Shown: piece after piece, positions 24,786 to 36,541 of the stretch
Layout of the letters: each line of letters begins with the position of its first letter
Numbering within the stretch: the first letter of the stretch is position 1
Assembly (NCBI RefSeq): GCF_905147365.1
Contig: NC_056408.1
Span: forward strand, 6,758,001 to 6,822,000
Source of the DNA: Aricia agestis
Lineage: Eukaryota > Arthropoda > Insecta > Lepidoptera > Lycaenidae
DNA length: 64,000 nt
Direction: 5' to 3'
Position numbers and translations under genes: made by a program
The notes under the pieces: generated by a model
Told to the model about the DNA's origin: nothing
Databases searched by the model: none
What the model saw: the letters and a program-made list of their open reading frames with translations, nothing else

Positions 24786-24874
24786 TTAAGAGAAGGAGTT
24801 AAGAGTATCTGTCAAGGACGGTAAAAATGATGCGATGGTTGGTACGATGAAGTTGGAAGCCTGTCGTATCTTAT
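24786..24874 (-). CDS. Candidate alternative terminal exon of how (speculative)
   Basis: Within the intron between the tail exon and the HOW(L) exon lies an island with more G+C than its flanks. A pyrimidine-containing acceptor (CTCTCACATCAG, AG at 24875-24876) would join in the correct phase. It gives Asp then 28 codons (KIRQASNFIVPTIASFLPSL followed by TDTLNSFS) and a TAA at 24786-24788. A second acceptor (GGGTTGCAG) about 50 bp upstream, also in phase, gives a short tail ASRYLLAGF. Quaking-family genes commonly switch C-termini through alternative last exons. I do not recognise either peptide, so this may be only intron. Confidence 0.25.
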
Positions 24875-25542
24875 CTGATGTGAGAGCGGCCAATGTCAAA
24901 AGCCAGCAAGTAGGTATCTCGATGCTGCAACCCCATCAAAATAATAATATCAATTACAAAAGAGGTTACAATATTTTTTATTTATTGGATTAATAAGTTA
25001 GATCTGTTTAGTTTTGATACAGTTCCTTTGCCACTTTATTATTACTGTTGTACCTCCATTTTTGGTATTAGTGTTTTTATTATTATAATAGACTAAGTAG
25101 TCGTTTGTTTGTGTTAGAATTCGCCTACTAGCTGCTTTGTTATTTTTCCTAAAATCTCAAAAACCATGCAGTTAGATAAAACAGATTATTTAGATTATTT
25201 CACTAAATTCATTTCTAACAAATTTCGTTATGAACTATCTAATGTTACTGTTTGAAATTCATTGAACGAGGCAATAAACCCGATACCTAAGCGTTAGTAT
25301 AAATTACCAACATTTGATAACACTTGAGTAATAAAGGTTGATCGAATTACTATATTAAATGTAGCAATAACTATATCAACAGTTACACCTATTCAAGTAG
25401 CGTAAATAACGTCTACTCGTATTGTAATACTTATTTAAATACTTGAGATAATCTTTAAGGCTTTTGGTGATACTACTTCTTCAAATGAACCAAGAGGAAA
25501 TGTTATCAAACGTTTTGAAAAATTAACGGGAGAACAACCCAC

Positions 25543-25866
25543 CCGTATGGTCCGCAGCGGCGTACTCGGCGGTCAGCAGAGGGTTGGCCGCTGCGGTCAG
25601 CGCAGCGTAATTGGCGTAATCGGCGTATGGCGACGCGTAGATTAGCTGATGGGCTGGTTCACCAGGCGACAGAAGGCCGGCAGCAGCGCCAGCGCCTGTA
25701 CCATTGAGAAGGCCACCTTGAGCACCCGGTCCGCCAGACATCCGTGGAGACAGAATCAATGGGGCTCCCAGAGGCGCCGGTGTGCGCAAAGTCACACTAC
25801 CAACGCCGCCACCTGGCGCGAGTAATCGCTGGGTCTCAGCCGCAACGCGTCGCCATTCTTCATCAG
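25543..25866 (-). CDS. how: how, Gly/Ala/Pro-rich C-terminal tail exon
   Basis: The exon has 107 full codons between two phase-1 junctions. It begins with Asp-Glu-Glu-Trp-Arg-Arg, as in the fly (DEEWRR). It contains LGAPLILSPRM, a Gly/Ala-rich stretch, the tyrosine-rich YASPYADYANYAAL, and NPLLTAEYAAADHT, all recognisable in HOW. It is much richer in G+C than its surroundings. I prefer the acceptor CCACAG at 25867-25868. A second acceptor (GAG at 25879-25880) keeps the frame and adds four residues (EEST). The donor is CATACGG|GTGGGT. If that intron were retained, the frame would add GLFSR and stop at 25523. This region mediates protein contacts in the family and is not part of the RNA-binding fold. 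Confidence 0.93.
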
Positions 25867-26580
25867 CTGTGGATTCCTCTCCATTATTGTAAAGAATATG
25901 GCGCATTAGACCTTAATTTGCTACTTATGTCTATAGATCTTTGTTCATACTGATTTTGTATAATGAACTGATTAATTATTTATAATGTAAAAAAATGGAA
26001 CCCTTCAGAGACGCTGCTAAATGTTTTTAGTTTTGAGCCTGTTAAATGGGCAACAAAAAGTATGTCAGTCGCTTTAGTCATTGTAACCACCCACGTTATT
26101 AGTTAATGACCCAAACGAACTACAAATCAATTAAGTTAGTCATCATAACAGTCCTTTTAGTGACTCACTGGAGAACAAAATGCAAAAGTAATAATTCTGC
26201 TATATGGTGATGCAAGTGCTAGATTAATATGATATTGAACTATTTCAAATATCCATTTGCAAAACGAAGATTGATATTATATAGTTAGTTATTAAACAAA
26301 TGATCTCAATCGTAAACCACGAAATACCCGAATGCACCATTTGATCAAATTGCAAACCTATGCATAACCAACATTATGCGAAACAATTCTTAATATCTGA
26401 TAATTTGACCCCCTGAATGAACGTAGTAAAAACTTCATCGACGATTTTGTACAAATCATACATGTAATGATCATCCCACATCCTTTATGAGTACTTCGTC
26501 ATGATATTACGTAATAATAAGACCTTAAACTAAGTGTTAGTGACAAAACATAAATGCGTCCATACTTATGAGGCACTGAC

Positions 26581-26686
26581 CGTTGACTGGCACGACGGCC
26601 TTCGTGCTTGAGTCGCGGTATGTGCCGTTTATAATCGCCAATTCCATTAGTTGACGTTTCTTCAACTCATCTTCACCATCTGCTTG
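26581..26686 (-). CDS. how: how, QUA2 exon
   Basis: The exon gives 35 codons plus one base, starting QADGEDELKKRQLMELAIIN and continuing GTYRDSSTKAVVPVN. QUA2 packs beside the KH domain and adds the RNA contacts that create the extended ACUAAY recognition site. The acceptor is TTTACAG|CAA. I chose the donor AACG|GTCAGT because it leaves a phase-1 end, which fits the next exon. Reading through it gives an open frame for only a few more codons. The Ser/Thr/Val segment after GTYRD starts the variable part of the family. Confidence 0.95.
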
Positions 26687-27407
26687 CTGTAAATGATACA
26701 ATATCAATTGAGAGAGATGTACACTAATAATAATAATTATTGTAGCAAGTATTTCAGGTCATCTTAGTTTTGGAAGAAAATGAAATAGACTTCTTGTATC
26801 AAGTAAAAATTTAAAATTTAAAAACCAATAAATATTCTCCTGCAAATACTCGCCAAACATAGAAGTACGTTACTAACAAAAATAGTTAAAATATATAAAC
26901 CAATAGCCAATATTCCATATTTTGATGACCCATTTATGAAGGAAATAATATACATTATGAAAACAACCCGCAACCAGTTGAGATTATGGCTATGGACGAA
27001 AATAAATTCGAAGATTCGTAACTGCGATTTAAAATAAATGGTTTATCTCAACTCTGTGGGATAGAAAATTTGATTTAGAATAGTGCAGACTCAGATATAA
27101 ATAGCTGTACTCGAGATGAGCCGTCGATGAACGGTCATTGCAACCACCTATCCTGTCTTCAAACAGGAATTACACATTAATTGACCGTTGCTTTCACATA
27201 GCTGGCGATAAAAAGATCTTTCTTGACAGTAAAATATTTCATTACAAAGTTGAAAACTATGATCATCTGAGGCTCGAATAGCGGTACATACCAGTAGTTT
27301 ATAAGTTGTAGGACTTGACGCTCGTTAATAATAATTTATGGAAGCGACAAACATCAACATTGCTGGATCAGGGATGTGTAAAATCTTGTATAAAAAATTA
27401 AACTTAC

Positions 27408-27548
27408 AGGAATAAGCAGACGTTTAACTTCTTCGACCGCTCGGGCCAGCTTTATCTTCGCCCGATTTTCAGTGTCCTCCACGGTGAGTAATACATGCAA
27501 ATCGTCAGCCAGATGCTCCCAATTTGGCTTGCCTCTATTAGCGTCCTC
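27408..27548 (-). CDS. how: how, C-terminal KH exon
   Basis: The exon has 47 codons, phase 0 on both sides, opening EDANRGKPNWEHLADDLHVL and closing EEVKRLLIP. It supplies the variable loop, the third strand and the last helix of the KH fold, and the start of QUA2. The splice signals are TTCCAG|GAG and CCT|GTAAGT. The fly protein has Thr-Val-Lys-Leu-Ala-Gln where this one has Lys-Ile-Lys-Leu-Ala-Arg, which is ordinary divergence. It lies 596 bp from the preceding exon. Confidence 0.97.
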
Positions 27549-28144
27549 CTGGAATATACCCAAGAAATAAATCATGAACGCGTAATACTTAGAGTCTTTA
27601 TCCCAGATTATTTGAAATAACTAGTTCCTCTAGATTGTGGTTTATTAGTGCCAAGAATATATAAGACAAGTGTCAAAATACTTATGTGAGTGATAATAAA
27701 TTTACGGATTTGCGACGATTTTATGACTATATCTAATCTAAACTATTTCAATAGAATATAATGAAAGTAACCTGAATATTTCCAGTGGCTGCCGGCGATA
27801 ACACAAATGGTAAAGAATTAGTCACAAAACATAGGTTAGAAGTTTGAAACCTTTGAATCATTTTTAATTAATAGATTTCTTGATTTTCCTTTAATAATGA
27901 TGGACATAAGACAAGGTGTGCAATTAATTTACTGCTTAATAGATCTTGCCTTGATTCTGATAGACAGTGCAAGTGGACAGTTAACGTGCTTATTTTTAAT
28001 TGAAATAAATTTGTTATGAGGTTTACTTTTAGCCTCTCTTGCTATGAACATCCTAACAACATCAGATTTTTCTTCATTGTTAGAATGCCTTTATTTTTAT
28101 AGATGAAAACATTAAAGTTTCACTAATAAGCATAATATCATTAC

Positions 28145-28261
28145 CTTCTTTTTGTCCCTCATGGAGCCTTTACCCCTGACCATAATTTTGCATCCTGTCT
28201 CTTGTTCCAGTTGCTTTGCAGTCATACCTCTGGGTCCCAGGATCCTTCCAACGAAGTTGAA
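28145..28261 (-). CDS. how: how, KH-domain exon with the GPRG loop
   Basis: This exon is exactly 39 codons, phase 0 at both ends, starting FNFVGRILGPRGMTAKQLE and ending VRGKGSMRDKKK. It holds the KH-domain core, with the G-P-R-G loop at codons 9-12 that grips the RNA backbone, followed by the helix around TAKQLEQETG. The acceptor is a CAG just above 28261 and the donor is AAG|GTAATG. The peptide is almost identical to the fly and vertebrate quaking proteins as I recall them, as expected for this invariant domain. No internal stop or missing key residue was seen. Confidence 0.97.
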
Positions 28262-30685
28262 CTGTGAAAGAAGAAAACCACTGGTTATTTTTTTTTTTGG
28301 AAAATGTTACTTGTGTTGTGTATATGTATACTATATTTTTGTATGTCAGTATTCTTTGTGTTATCGACTACTTGTGGCGTAACAAATTCAAAAGTCGGTA
28401 CATATTATGGAGCATTAGCTCAGTTTATTTTTTCATTGATGACTGCATCAAAAATTGCAGGTTTATTAGTGCCTGCCCCAGTTGCGTTGGCCTATTAATG
28501 ATGGTTACCCAATCGCGTACATTAAGCGCAGCTGTAAGGTTAATTATGAATCCATTTTACATGTGCCGCATTAGCTTCACATATTAGAGCAGGGAACATT
28601 TGACACAACCTCGTTTCCTAAGCATCAAAGCTCTGGTCAGCCGATGTATATGAACCGCGAACGGGTATCACTCCCGGCATGAAGAAATGGAACGATTGGC
28701 GAGCTGCCAAAAAATACAGTATCAACATTTTTGTTTTTTTCCTCAAAAATCTAAGCTCGCCATCAAAATTTAAATGTTCATTTTTAAATGGTTCGTAAAA
28801 TTAACATTTAATATTTGTCATGTATGTCAGGTTGAATTATTTTTGTTGTCATTTAAGATTAAATGAGAGAACGTAGAATATTTTAACTAATTATCGCGGG
28901 TTTTATTAAAGAAAAAGCGCTATTCGCGAAGTGCTAAAAATAAATCGTTGTTGATGAAAACATTTTTTTTCGTACAGAAAATGATAAAGTTTTTTAGCTA
29001 ATTTGGGCTCAGGCTCCAAAAAGTTGGCCTATATTTACTAAAATGAAATGGCGCGAAATATTCTTGTTGATATTTGTAAAAAGTGTAGCAATTTTTTAAG
29101 AAAATAATATTTGGAAAATTCTTGATCCTATTTCCAAGCATCACAAATAGCTTCTCTTAGCTAATCTACAATAAACGAGCCACATTCAAGTTCAGTAATT
29201 TCAACCAGTACTGCAGTCACCTAATTATATAGGCATCTATTATTTATAAAGATGATACTTTGCGGCTCACCGCAAATTGTCTCAACATTGTAGTATAATT
29301 TGAGGTTGTCTACAAGAATCATCTTGTCTCGTACCTCCTACGTATAACGCTTTACTAGACAAGATAATCCAGATGTACGGCAAGTTTTTAATATCTAGTA
29401 ATATTAGCCTATAATCTTAGAATAGGTTAAATCTCAAAAGACTAGTTAAGTCCATAGCTGAGAGGAAGACTAATCGGAAACACGAGTAGAGTATTCCAAC
29501 CCGGAACGGATTCTCGTGCTATTTATAGTTGTTTACATTTCACACAAATTGTGAAAGATTTCGCAGTAGTTTACGTAAAACAAAGAAATGTCAGCCGCTT
29601 GTCAATAACGCCAGGTAGTTACTGTTTCACCAAGTGCGAAGCGAACGTGATGCGTTGAAATGGCGTCGCGCTAGTTGGCCGAGCGCCCACCTCGGCCAAT
29701 AGTTAATATTTTCACGACAAAAGTGATTACTGTATTCCGGAATACACGTGGCACGTTTACGACATCTTCAAGTTGCATGAGAATTCCACAAGATCTTTCG
29801 CTTTGTCAATATTGGAAAACCTAACGCTAGCAATAAAGTATAGGTATGTTAATCTATAATAATAATCATCTTACATCTATATTGATTATTTGTTCATCAT
29901 CAATTCAGTTTTGTGCTAAATATGAGGTGATGAATGAGACTCCTTCGTCCTTGCATTAATATTTTTATTTTTGTCTTATTTCATTAAAATCTCTTTAATT
30001 TGAATACTATGTAATGAAATAGGTCAAAATAATAAATCTGTACACATGTGATCGCCACGGCCACGAAAGCTTCCAATTAACACACTGCTCGCTGCAGTAT
30101 GTAGGTTGGACTAAACGCTTCCTAGTCGTCTATAAGTTGAAGATAATACGATCTTTATCGACGTTCAAGAAAAATATTATGAGAATAAATAAATTCAGCA
30201 GATTCTTTTACTACGTAGAAAATCTGAACTGCATATTAAAATTATTTAGGAAGAGAATTGCTTATCGCGTAACCGCCTTCTGAAAATTTTGTAGCAAAAG
30301 GGGAGAATTTGCTAACGCGTTATTCAAAGTTTGTTACGTAAATAATACCTACACGTCAAGGAAGCGATTCCTAAAAATTTATAACCGGAGATTTAATTCG
30401 ATCGAAATCCGTAAAATGCATGTTCCATGTTTCCATTTGGAATGTTTATTCGCGGAGCGGACGTGTGTTTATTTTAAAATAACATTTTGAATATTTTTAA
30501 GATATCGTCTGGAAAAATTATGTAAACACACGCGGAAAGTATAAATGATTCAATTGCGTTTTGACCAGTTAAATATCTGCAGTTTTAACTAAGTTAACTA
30601 TGGGTAACTTAGGCATCGCCTAACTACTAATAATATTAGGTAGAGCTTATGTTATTAGATCTACCTTTTATACTACAGTCTACAT

Positions 30686-30812
30686 CAGGGGTTCTCAAAC
30701 TTATTTTGTCTACTGCCCACTTTGAGAGAAAAAAAATCTGGGTTCCACTCCGCCCCCCTTTAGACCTTCAGCGCCCACAGGGGGGCATTATCGCCCACTT
30801 TGGGAAAGACTG
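30686..30812. mobile_element. hAT-like MITE, 127 bp, with 8-bp target duplication
   Basis: GTCTACAT occurs at 30678-30685 and again at 30813-30820. The element begins CAGGGGTTCTCAAACTTATT and ends TTGGGAAAGACTG. An 8-bp duplication and CAG...CTG ends are features of the hAT superfamily. A 73-codon frame over it is spurious. Confidence 0.8.
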
Positions 30813-32159
30813 GTCTACATGTATATTTTGTTTCATAACATTGTTTCAAAGTGGTAATTTTAGAGAGTAGAAAATCAACATATTGAAAAGCGACAATCAT
30901 CATTATAAAACATAATGTTAATTAATCAATCATTAAATAATATTTAATTAAAAGCTATCTACAAAGATAAATTACTGCATTAACGAATTGAATCATTGCC
31001 AAAGTTAAGCTGAAAATCAATTGCAAAGCAAACCACTATTTACTAGTAGTATAGCGGTTGCTGTCGTATCATAATATTATAGGGTTAAAATAATCTATTG
31101 TTTTTGTACATTTTATATAACTTCTTCCGATATCATTCGGTAGAATGTTGACAAGATATTATAACAATGACATAAGAAGGAAAACTTTGTAAATACTATA
31201 TGCATTCGATTGTTAGGCTTTCACTGCGCACCGAGGCACAATTTTTCGTCAACATTAGGATCAAATTGAAGTATTTTAATCTCCGGTAAATTGTTCAGCT
31301 CATCATGCAGTTATTTTGCTTTAATCGTTGTATTAAATATTGCTGCATCTTTAATTACGCTGTAATTAACATGTTGGACTTGTCCTGCATAGAGAAGGTT
31401 AGGTAAGCGATATATAAGAATAACGTACATCTTATATTTTACGGTTAGTCTCTACAGTACAGTACTATTATTGACAGCTTATAAAGTCATCAGAAATTAA
31501 ATGCAACGTAAAATTAGCGAAGACAATGATAATATGACTGTGTAGTAGGAGGTGAGTAGGAGCTTATAACTTAAGAAACTTATGAGAGTTGTGGAGTGTG
31601 AACAAGAAGAGGGGAGGCCTTTGTCTAAAAGGTAGTCCCTTTTTATAATTTAGAGGAATTACAATCTTTTTACTTGGACACTATTTATAACAAATTTTAT
31701 ATTTACTTGGTTAACAAAAAAATTGATCTCTGATATCATTAGTTAAGTACGTCATAATATCAGTAACACAATAATAATATTATAATATGTCTGAAAGTGC
31801 ACTGCGGTTTGCATTAGATCCATCTAATCTCAACGTAGTATTGATATTGGATGTATTGTCATGCCAAGTTATTTCAAGCTACCGCTCTCTGGTTCATATA
31901 ATAAGGTGGGATTTAGATTTTCCTAAGAATGGAATGGTGGAATGTTCTATTGGTCACGAAGCGAATTATCTATTGTCGCCGCTAGCGATAGATGAACACG
32001 CATTTAAAATGATCTCATGTGTATCCGTCGATATTACTCAAAATATTAGCAATCTTCGTACTTTATACCTGTACAATATGTGAAATGTTTGGTTTAGATG
32101 TAAGAAACTGTTAAAGAGTGATTTTTTTATAATCTTAAATTTTTTTCAAATTTTATTTG

Positions 32160-32290
32160 GTAGGGTGCGTTTTCACCGCAGCTGCGTTGCGAACCTTCGT
32201 TTTTTAAAAACCAATAGAATCGCTTCATTTGCCGGATCCCTATCGCTGATGTACCTAGCGTTTGGTCATCATAACTTCATCATAATTTTT
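32160..32290. mobile_element. MITE fragment, 'GGGTGCGTTTTCACC' family
   Basis: AGGGTGCGTTTTCACCGCAG and AAACCAATAGAATCGCTTCA are shared, in inverted orientation, with 34366-34505 (TGAAGCGATTCTATTGGTTC). Confidence 0.55.
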
Positions 32291-33242
32291 AGAATAAGAG
32301 TTTTTACATCTAAATTTCTAACAGTAGGTCCCTTTGTCAAAATATTTTAAAGAGTCCTAAACATATTACTCGTATACACGCAATTTCCCATCAAACTAGA
32401 AATATTTGTATACTTAGAGGAAATATAATTTGGTTAAATGACAATACACGTTATTGTAATCGATCATTTAAGTTCACTGATGATTCATACCCTTATATTA
32501 CATCATCTTCAATGAAAAAATCTCAATGAAAATCAATTTTCCGCTCCGTCTTCCAATGATTTTATTCGTATTATCCCCATGTAGGTATGAAATTTATTGT
32601 CATCATCAGGTATTCTTTTGTGTATTTTATGGTATTATCTTACGAAGCTTTATTATCTAAGGCTCTAAAAAATTAGAAGTATTCTGAAAATATAAATTTC
32701 AAAGTTATTTATACTTGTAAGTTCATAAAATTAACAGACAATAATTTATATTAAATATTAGATAAAGACGAGATTACTGATTAAAACAGAGTACGCCTTA
32801 AAGAGGTTTTGGAACTGTTGGAAGTAGTTGTAACATTATATAGCAGTTAATAGTTATTATATAAAACAACAATATACCTATTTTGTGCAATAAACAATTT
32901 ATCATGCTATTTATTCATTCTAATTGCATCGATTTATGGTATCGTAAAAAAGCGCCTAGGCGACATTATTAATGCTAAATGTTTAACTCGCCTGCAATTA
33001 TAGGTGCGTTGCATATTTGAATTTCAATTAATTCATTCAAATACATATTATATATATACTTTGCAGAAACATGGAGCCAACTTGATTTACTTGACGCGAA
33101 TAAGTGTAGTATAAAAAAGGGTTAAACGAATAAATTGTAACTACCAACTGGATTTGACTGGCGGAATGCATAAATAAAAAATATAACTAAAATCTACTGA
33201 TTACTTACTCTAAATATTAATTAGAAAATAGCTAAAGAAGCC

Positions 33243-33264
33243 TTACCGTACCGTACCGTACCTT
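33243..33264. repeat. (TACCG)n short tandem repeat
   Basis: Four to five units of TACCG. Confidence 0.8.
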
Positions 33265-33445
33265 AGTACAATACAATAGTAAGGCTGACAATGAAAACGT
33301 AAAAAAACAAACCCTTGAATGTGTTAATCAAATTCTATCGGAAGATTACAAGACCGAAGACACATTTTCGCATATTCCCATAAAACTTCTCAACCAACTT
33401 TCAATATCAATAAAGACACAGTACACGCGAGATCAGAATGTAGTG

Positions 33446-33570
33446 AAGGAACAATTCGTGCAACGGTCGGATGCTCGGCCGTTTGACCTCTTGCGCCGCT
33501 GACCCGAGCGATCCAAGCGGAACACAACTGTTCCATCTCTTCTCAGTGTCTACCACTGAGGTCATAAATG
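33446..33570. repeat. GC-rich intronic module, copy 1
   Basis: It shares ordered blocks with 33853-33985: AAGGAACAATTCGTG, TTGACCTCTTGCGCCG and GCGGAACACAACTG. The blocks keep similar spacing. Both copies contain TGACCT, the complement of a nuclear-receptor half-site AGGTCA. No frame is shared convincingly, so a regulatory duplication is more likely than paired exons. Confidence 0.45.
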
Positions 33571-33852
33571 GACTAAATATAGTCCTTGTAACTTTTAAAA
33601 CCGTGTGGTTCCTGTAAGCCCTAAAGACTTCACTTATCTCTTACATTTTGAAGAGTCATATTTTAAATCCCTATGATACAAAATAAGATGAACCAGCCTT
33701 CGCCATTAAAATCTATAATTTGAAGTACTAGTGTTATTAAATGCGTTTAACACTTTCAGACTACCTAGCAAGCAAGTATGCGACAAAATATTTTTTAGCT
33801 CAAAAACATACAAAGATTTTCAAGAAATTTGTCTAGCATGTGCATGAGCCAT

Positions 33853-33985
33853 AAGGAACAATTTGTGTTCTAGCCCTGGTCGCTTGACCTCTCGCGCCGA
33901 CTTAAACGACCCACGCGGAACACATCTGGGCTATTCATCTTGTCTGAGATACCAGCCAGCATTATATCAACGAGGCCTTAGATGA
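33853..33985. repeat. GC-rich intronic module, copy 2
   Basis: Blocks AAGGAACAATTTGTG, TTGACCTCTCGCGCCG and GCGGAACACATCTG match copy 1, about 407 bp away in direct orientation. Confidence 0.45.
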
Positions 33986-34365
33986 AAGTCTAGAGTGAGG
34001 TAATTATTGCTTCTAGATAATGTTCATGATTCTAAAATGTAGTTTAAATGTTTTAGGCCTCAATCTAAGTGTAGAGTTGGATGCCCTGTAGATTAAAGGA
34101 TCCACAATTTGAAGAAGATGGCTAGCAACAGATGCTTTCTAAGATTGGGATGACTGGCCTTTGTTCAGCAATTATTGGGGCTGATGACGATGATGAGTCT
34201 AAATCTTTATCAAAATCTGAGATGCTAATATATATTTTCTCTACAGTCTACTCTATACAGTGACATACAGAGCATGGTACGAGACTAAGTACGGAAGTAA
34301 TCTGCATTGTAGAAAGTACAGTATTATGTTTTTCGAATTGAAAAGAATTGAGAAAAGAATACGGC

Positions 34366-34508
34366 TGCGTTTCCATTGAAGCTCAAACTGTGTTGAAAGG
34401 TTTTTTTTTTATTAAATAGAACCGTTGGGCTGGGCTAGGTAAGGAAAATGAAGCGATTCTATTGGTTCCTAAAAACTCACACGTAATGAAAACGTACTGC
34501 GAAAATCA
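34366..34508. mobile_element. MITE, 'GGCTGCGTTTCCATT' family
   Basis: The left end GGCTGCGTTTCCATTGAAGC is roughly inverted at the right (AATGAAAACGTACTGCG). It is related to 32160-32290. The SINE at 34557 lies right beside it. Confidence 0.5.
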
Positions 34509-34556
34509 GCATTATCTCGCTTTAATTCAATGTCATAGTCATTCGTTGATAAATAT

Positions 34557-34871
34557 ACGTGGGTGAGCCATGCTTCGGCACGAATGGGCCGGCTCGACCG
34601 GATAAATACCACGTTCTCACAGAAAACCGGCGTGAAACAGCGCTTGCGCTGTGTTTCGCCGAGTGAGTGAGTTTACCGGAGGCCCAATCCCCTAACCCCT
34701 ACCCTATTCCCTTCCCTACCCTCCCCTATTACCCTATTCCCTCTTAAAAGACCGGCAACGCACTTGTAGCTCTTCTGATGCTGCGAGTGTCCATGGGCGA
34801 CGGAAGTTGCTTTCCATCAGGTGACCCGTTTGCTCGTTTGCCCCCTTATTTCATTAAAAAAAAAAAAAAAA
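34557..34871 (+). mobile_element. GC-rich SINE family C, full copy
   Basis: The order is: ACGTGGGTGAGCCATGCTTC, an internal hairpin around GCGCTTGCGC, the pyrimidine-rich CCCTACCCTATTCCC tract, TGTCCATGGGCGACGGAAGT, GGTGACCCGTTTGCTCGTTT and an A16 tail. It is the reference copy for 13831, 14160, 49332 and 53258. Confidence 0.8.
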
Positions 34872-35099
34872 TCGTCTATTTCTAAAATCATAGATGTATT
34901 CAGCTCATGTTACAATAGCGGAGTGACAAGCTGCAACACAACACCCGTGTGGTCCCTTTTCTTTATCTAGTGTTACATAAATATCGTTGATCAAGGCAAA
35001 GACATCAGTAATTAAAGGCATCTGGTTTATATTAAAGGTAGTTATGTATTCGCCTTATCCTGCTCCATTTTGTTTTATTTATAAACTGAGCACTATTTT

Positions 35100-35415
35100 A
35101 ATATGTAATGTATTTATTTATGTATGATTGACAGATAAATGTATGAGCATTAGCCATTGCGTAGATTTCTACGTCTTTGAGTTAGTTTTAAGATACTTTA
35201 ATGCTGTAACATGCTATGAATGTAAATCGGAATCCCACCTAAATAAATATAATGTTCTTTGGGGTGAGGACCTGGTGATCTGTAATACAGGCATGACCTA
35301 TGATGGACACCTGCAGCTCCTTACAATTTCACCTGACTGTTGAAAATTCTGTTATTATGTTTATCTTAAACTTGTATTGTGAGGAGAAATAAAGATTATT
35401 ATTACTATTATTAGT
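35100..35415 (+). repeat. Possible LINE 3' tail ending in (ATT)n
   Basis: The stretch ends GTGAGGAGAAATAAAGATTA then ATTATTACTATTATTA, a polyadenylation signal followed by a trinucleotide tail, as in lepidopteran non-LTR 3' ends. A 71-codon frame (35128-35343) precedes it and is not recognised. Confidence 0.4.
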
Positions 35416-35975
35416 TTATAACTTGTAAGTTTTTTATGAGTTTGAAAATTTTCACCACTAATTGTGATACCTATTATACCTATTAAATTTTTATTTTTAA
35501 AACTCTTTTATCACATTAATTATTTGAGTTTCTGTAAGTTATATTAAGACTATCACATTTTCATCATAATATTATAGTTGTTTTGTTACAAATAGGTTAC
35601 AAACTTTTACAAATGATTTTATTATAGTAGGGACTCATGTGTTTACGAATTTGTGAATAGCATTCAGCTTTATCGCCCGCATTTTATGACAACATTCTAA
35701 TGCAGATTACAGATAGGTTCCGAGAAAAACATTTAAATTATAAAGAAACATGTGATGAAATGTAGGCCACCTACGCAGCGTTTATTTCTTGAAACTCGTA
35801 GGTTTGGCCATTTCAATTGAAGGTTTGACAATTCTCTGAATGATGAATATGAATCTTTGAAGATGTAAAGGTTTACAGCCATCCAGATTCTGTAGGCCTT
35901 AAAGATGTAATTAATTTAAATAAACATGAAAAACTATCCTTTTTCTCCTCCTTCCCTCTTGCTCGAATTATTTAA

Positions 35976-36469
35976 GAGGAGACACTAGGGCCGTTTTTCC
36001 ATACGAACGCTGTCTGCCTGTTTCCTCCATGGATAATGCCGATAGAGTTATAATTTTTTCCTGAATATCTATGGCCACTATTAGCATGTCCCTATGTTTT
36101 CTTTATTTTCATAATTAAATTATCAAAGAAGATATGAACGTTCAAAACCCCAAAAAAATTACCAGATTTTCCGCTGTGTTCAAACATCCATAAAACAAAT
36201 TTGGCTAGACTATACTAAAAAAAAAAAACATGGGAACACAGCTCTAGCCTTGCTTTAATTTTTGATGAAAAAAGTAAGTACTTAAGTCAGTTAAGTTTTA
36301 GAGAAGAAATCAGGGGAAAACGAATCGTTGATTTTCTGTTCTTTTATTAGATCAAACTGCAGTTGTCTCTATCTCGCTCTGCGGGGGGCCGGGGGAGGCT
36401 TGAGGCTAGGGAGACTAGATAGATTTTACAAATACTTGTTTTTCATTTCTCTAGCCCTAGTGTTTCCTC
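35976..36469. mobile_element. piggyBac-like non-autonomous element (TTAA target), copy 2
   Basis: TTAA at 35972-35975 and 36470-36473 flanks an element whose ends read GAGGAGACACTAGGGC and, from the right, GAGGAAACACTAGGGC. The interior matches 13150-13622 in opposite orientation. Confidence 0.7.
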
Positions 36470-36516
36470 TTAAGTTACGTTAACGAACTCTATTTGAATA
36501 TTCGTCCTGTATTCTT

Positions 36517-36541
36517 CCTTTAATGCAATAGCATTAAAGGA
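36517..36541. repeat. Short palindrome TCCTTTAATGC / GCATTAAAGGA
   Basis: Eleven-base arms lie around 3 nt, 45 bp from the right end of the piggyBac-like element. Confidence 0.6.

Noticed and set aside
25744..25953. 69-codon plus-strand frame opposite the tail exon
   Set aside because: Antisense shadow of the Gly/Ala-rich how exon.
31787..32083. 98-codon plus-strand frame
   Set aside because: No recognisable motif, inside a how intron on the opposite strand; frames of this length are expected by chance in 64 kb.
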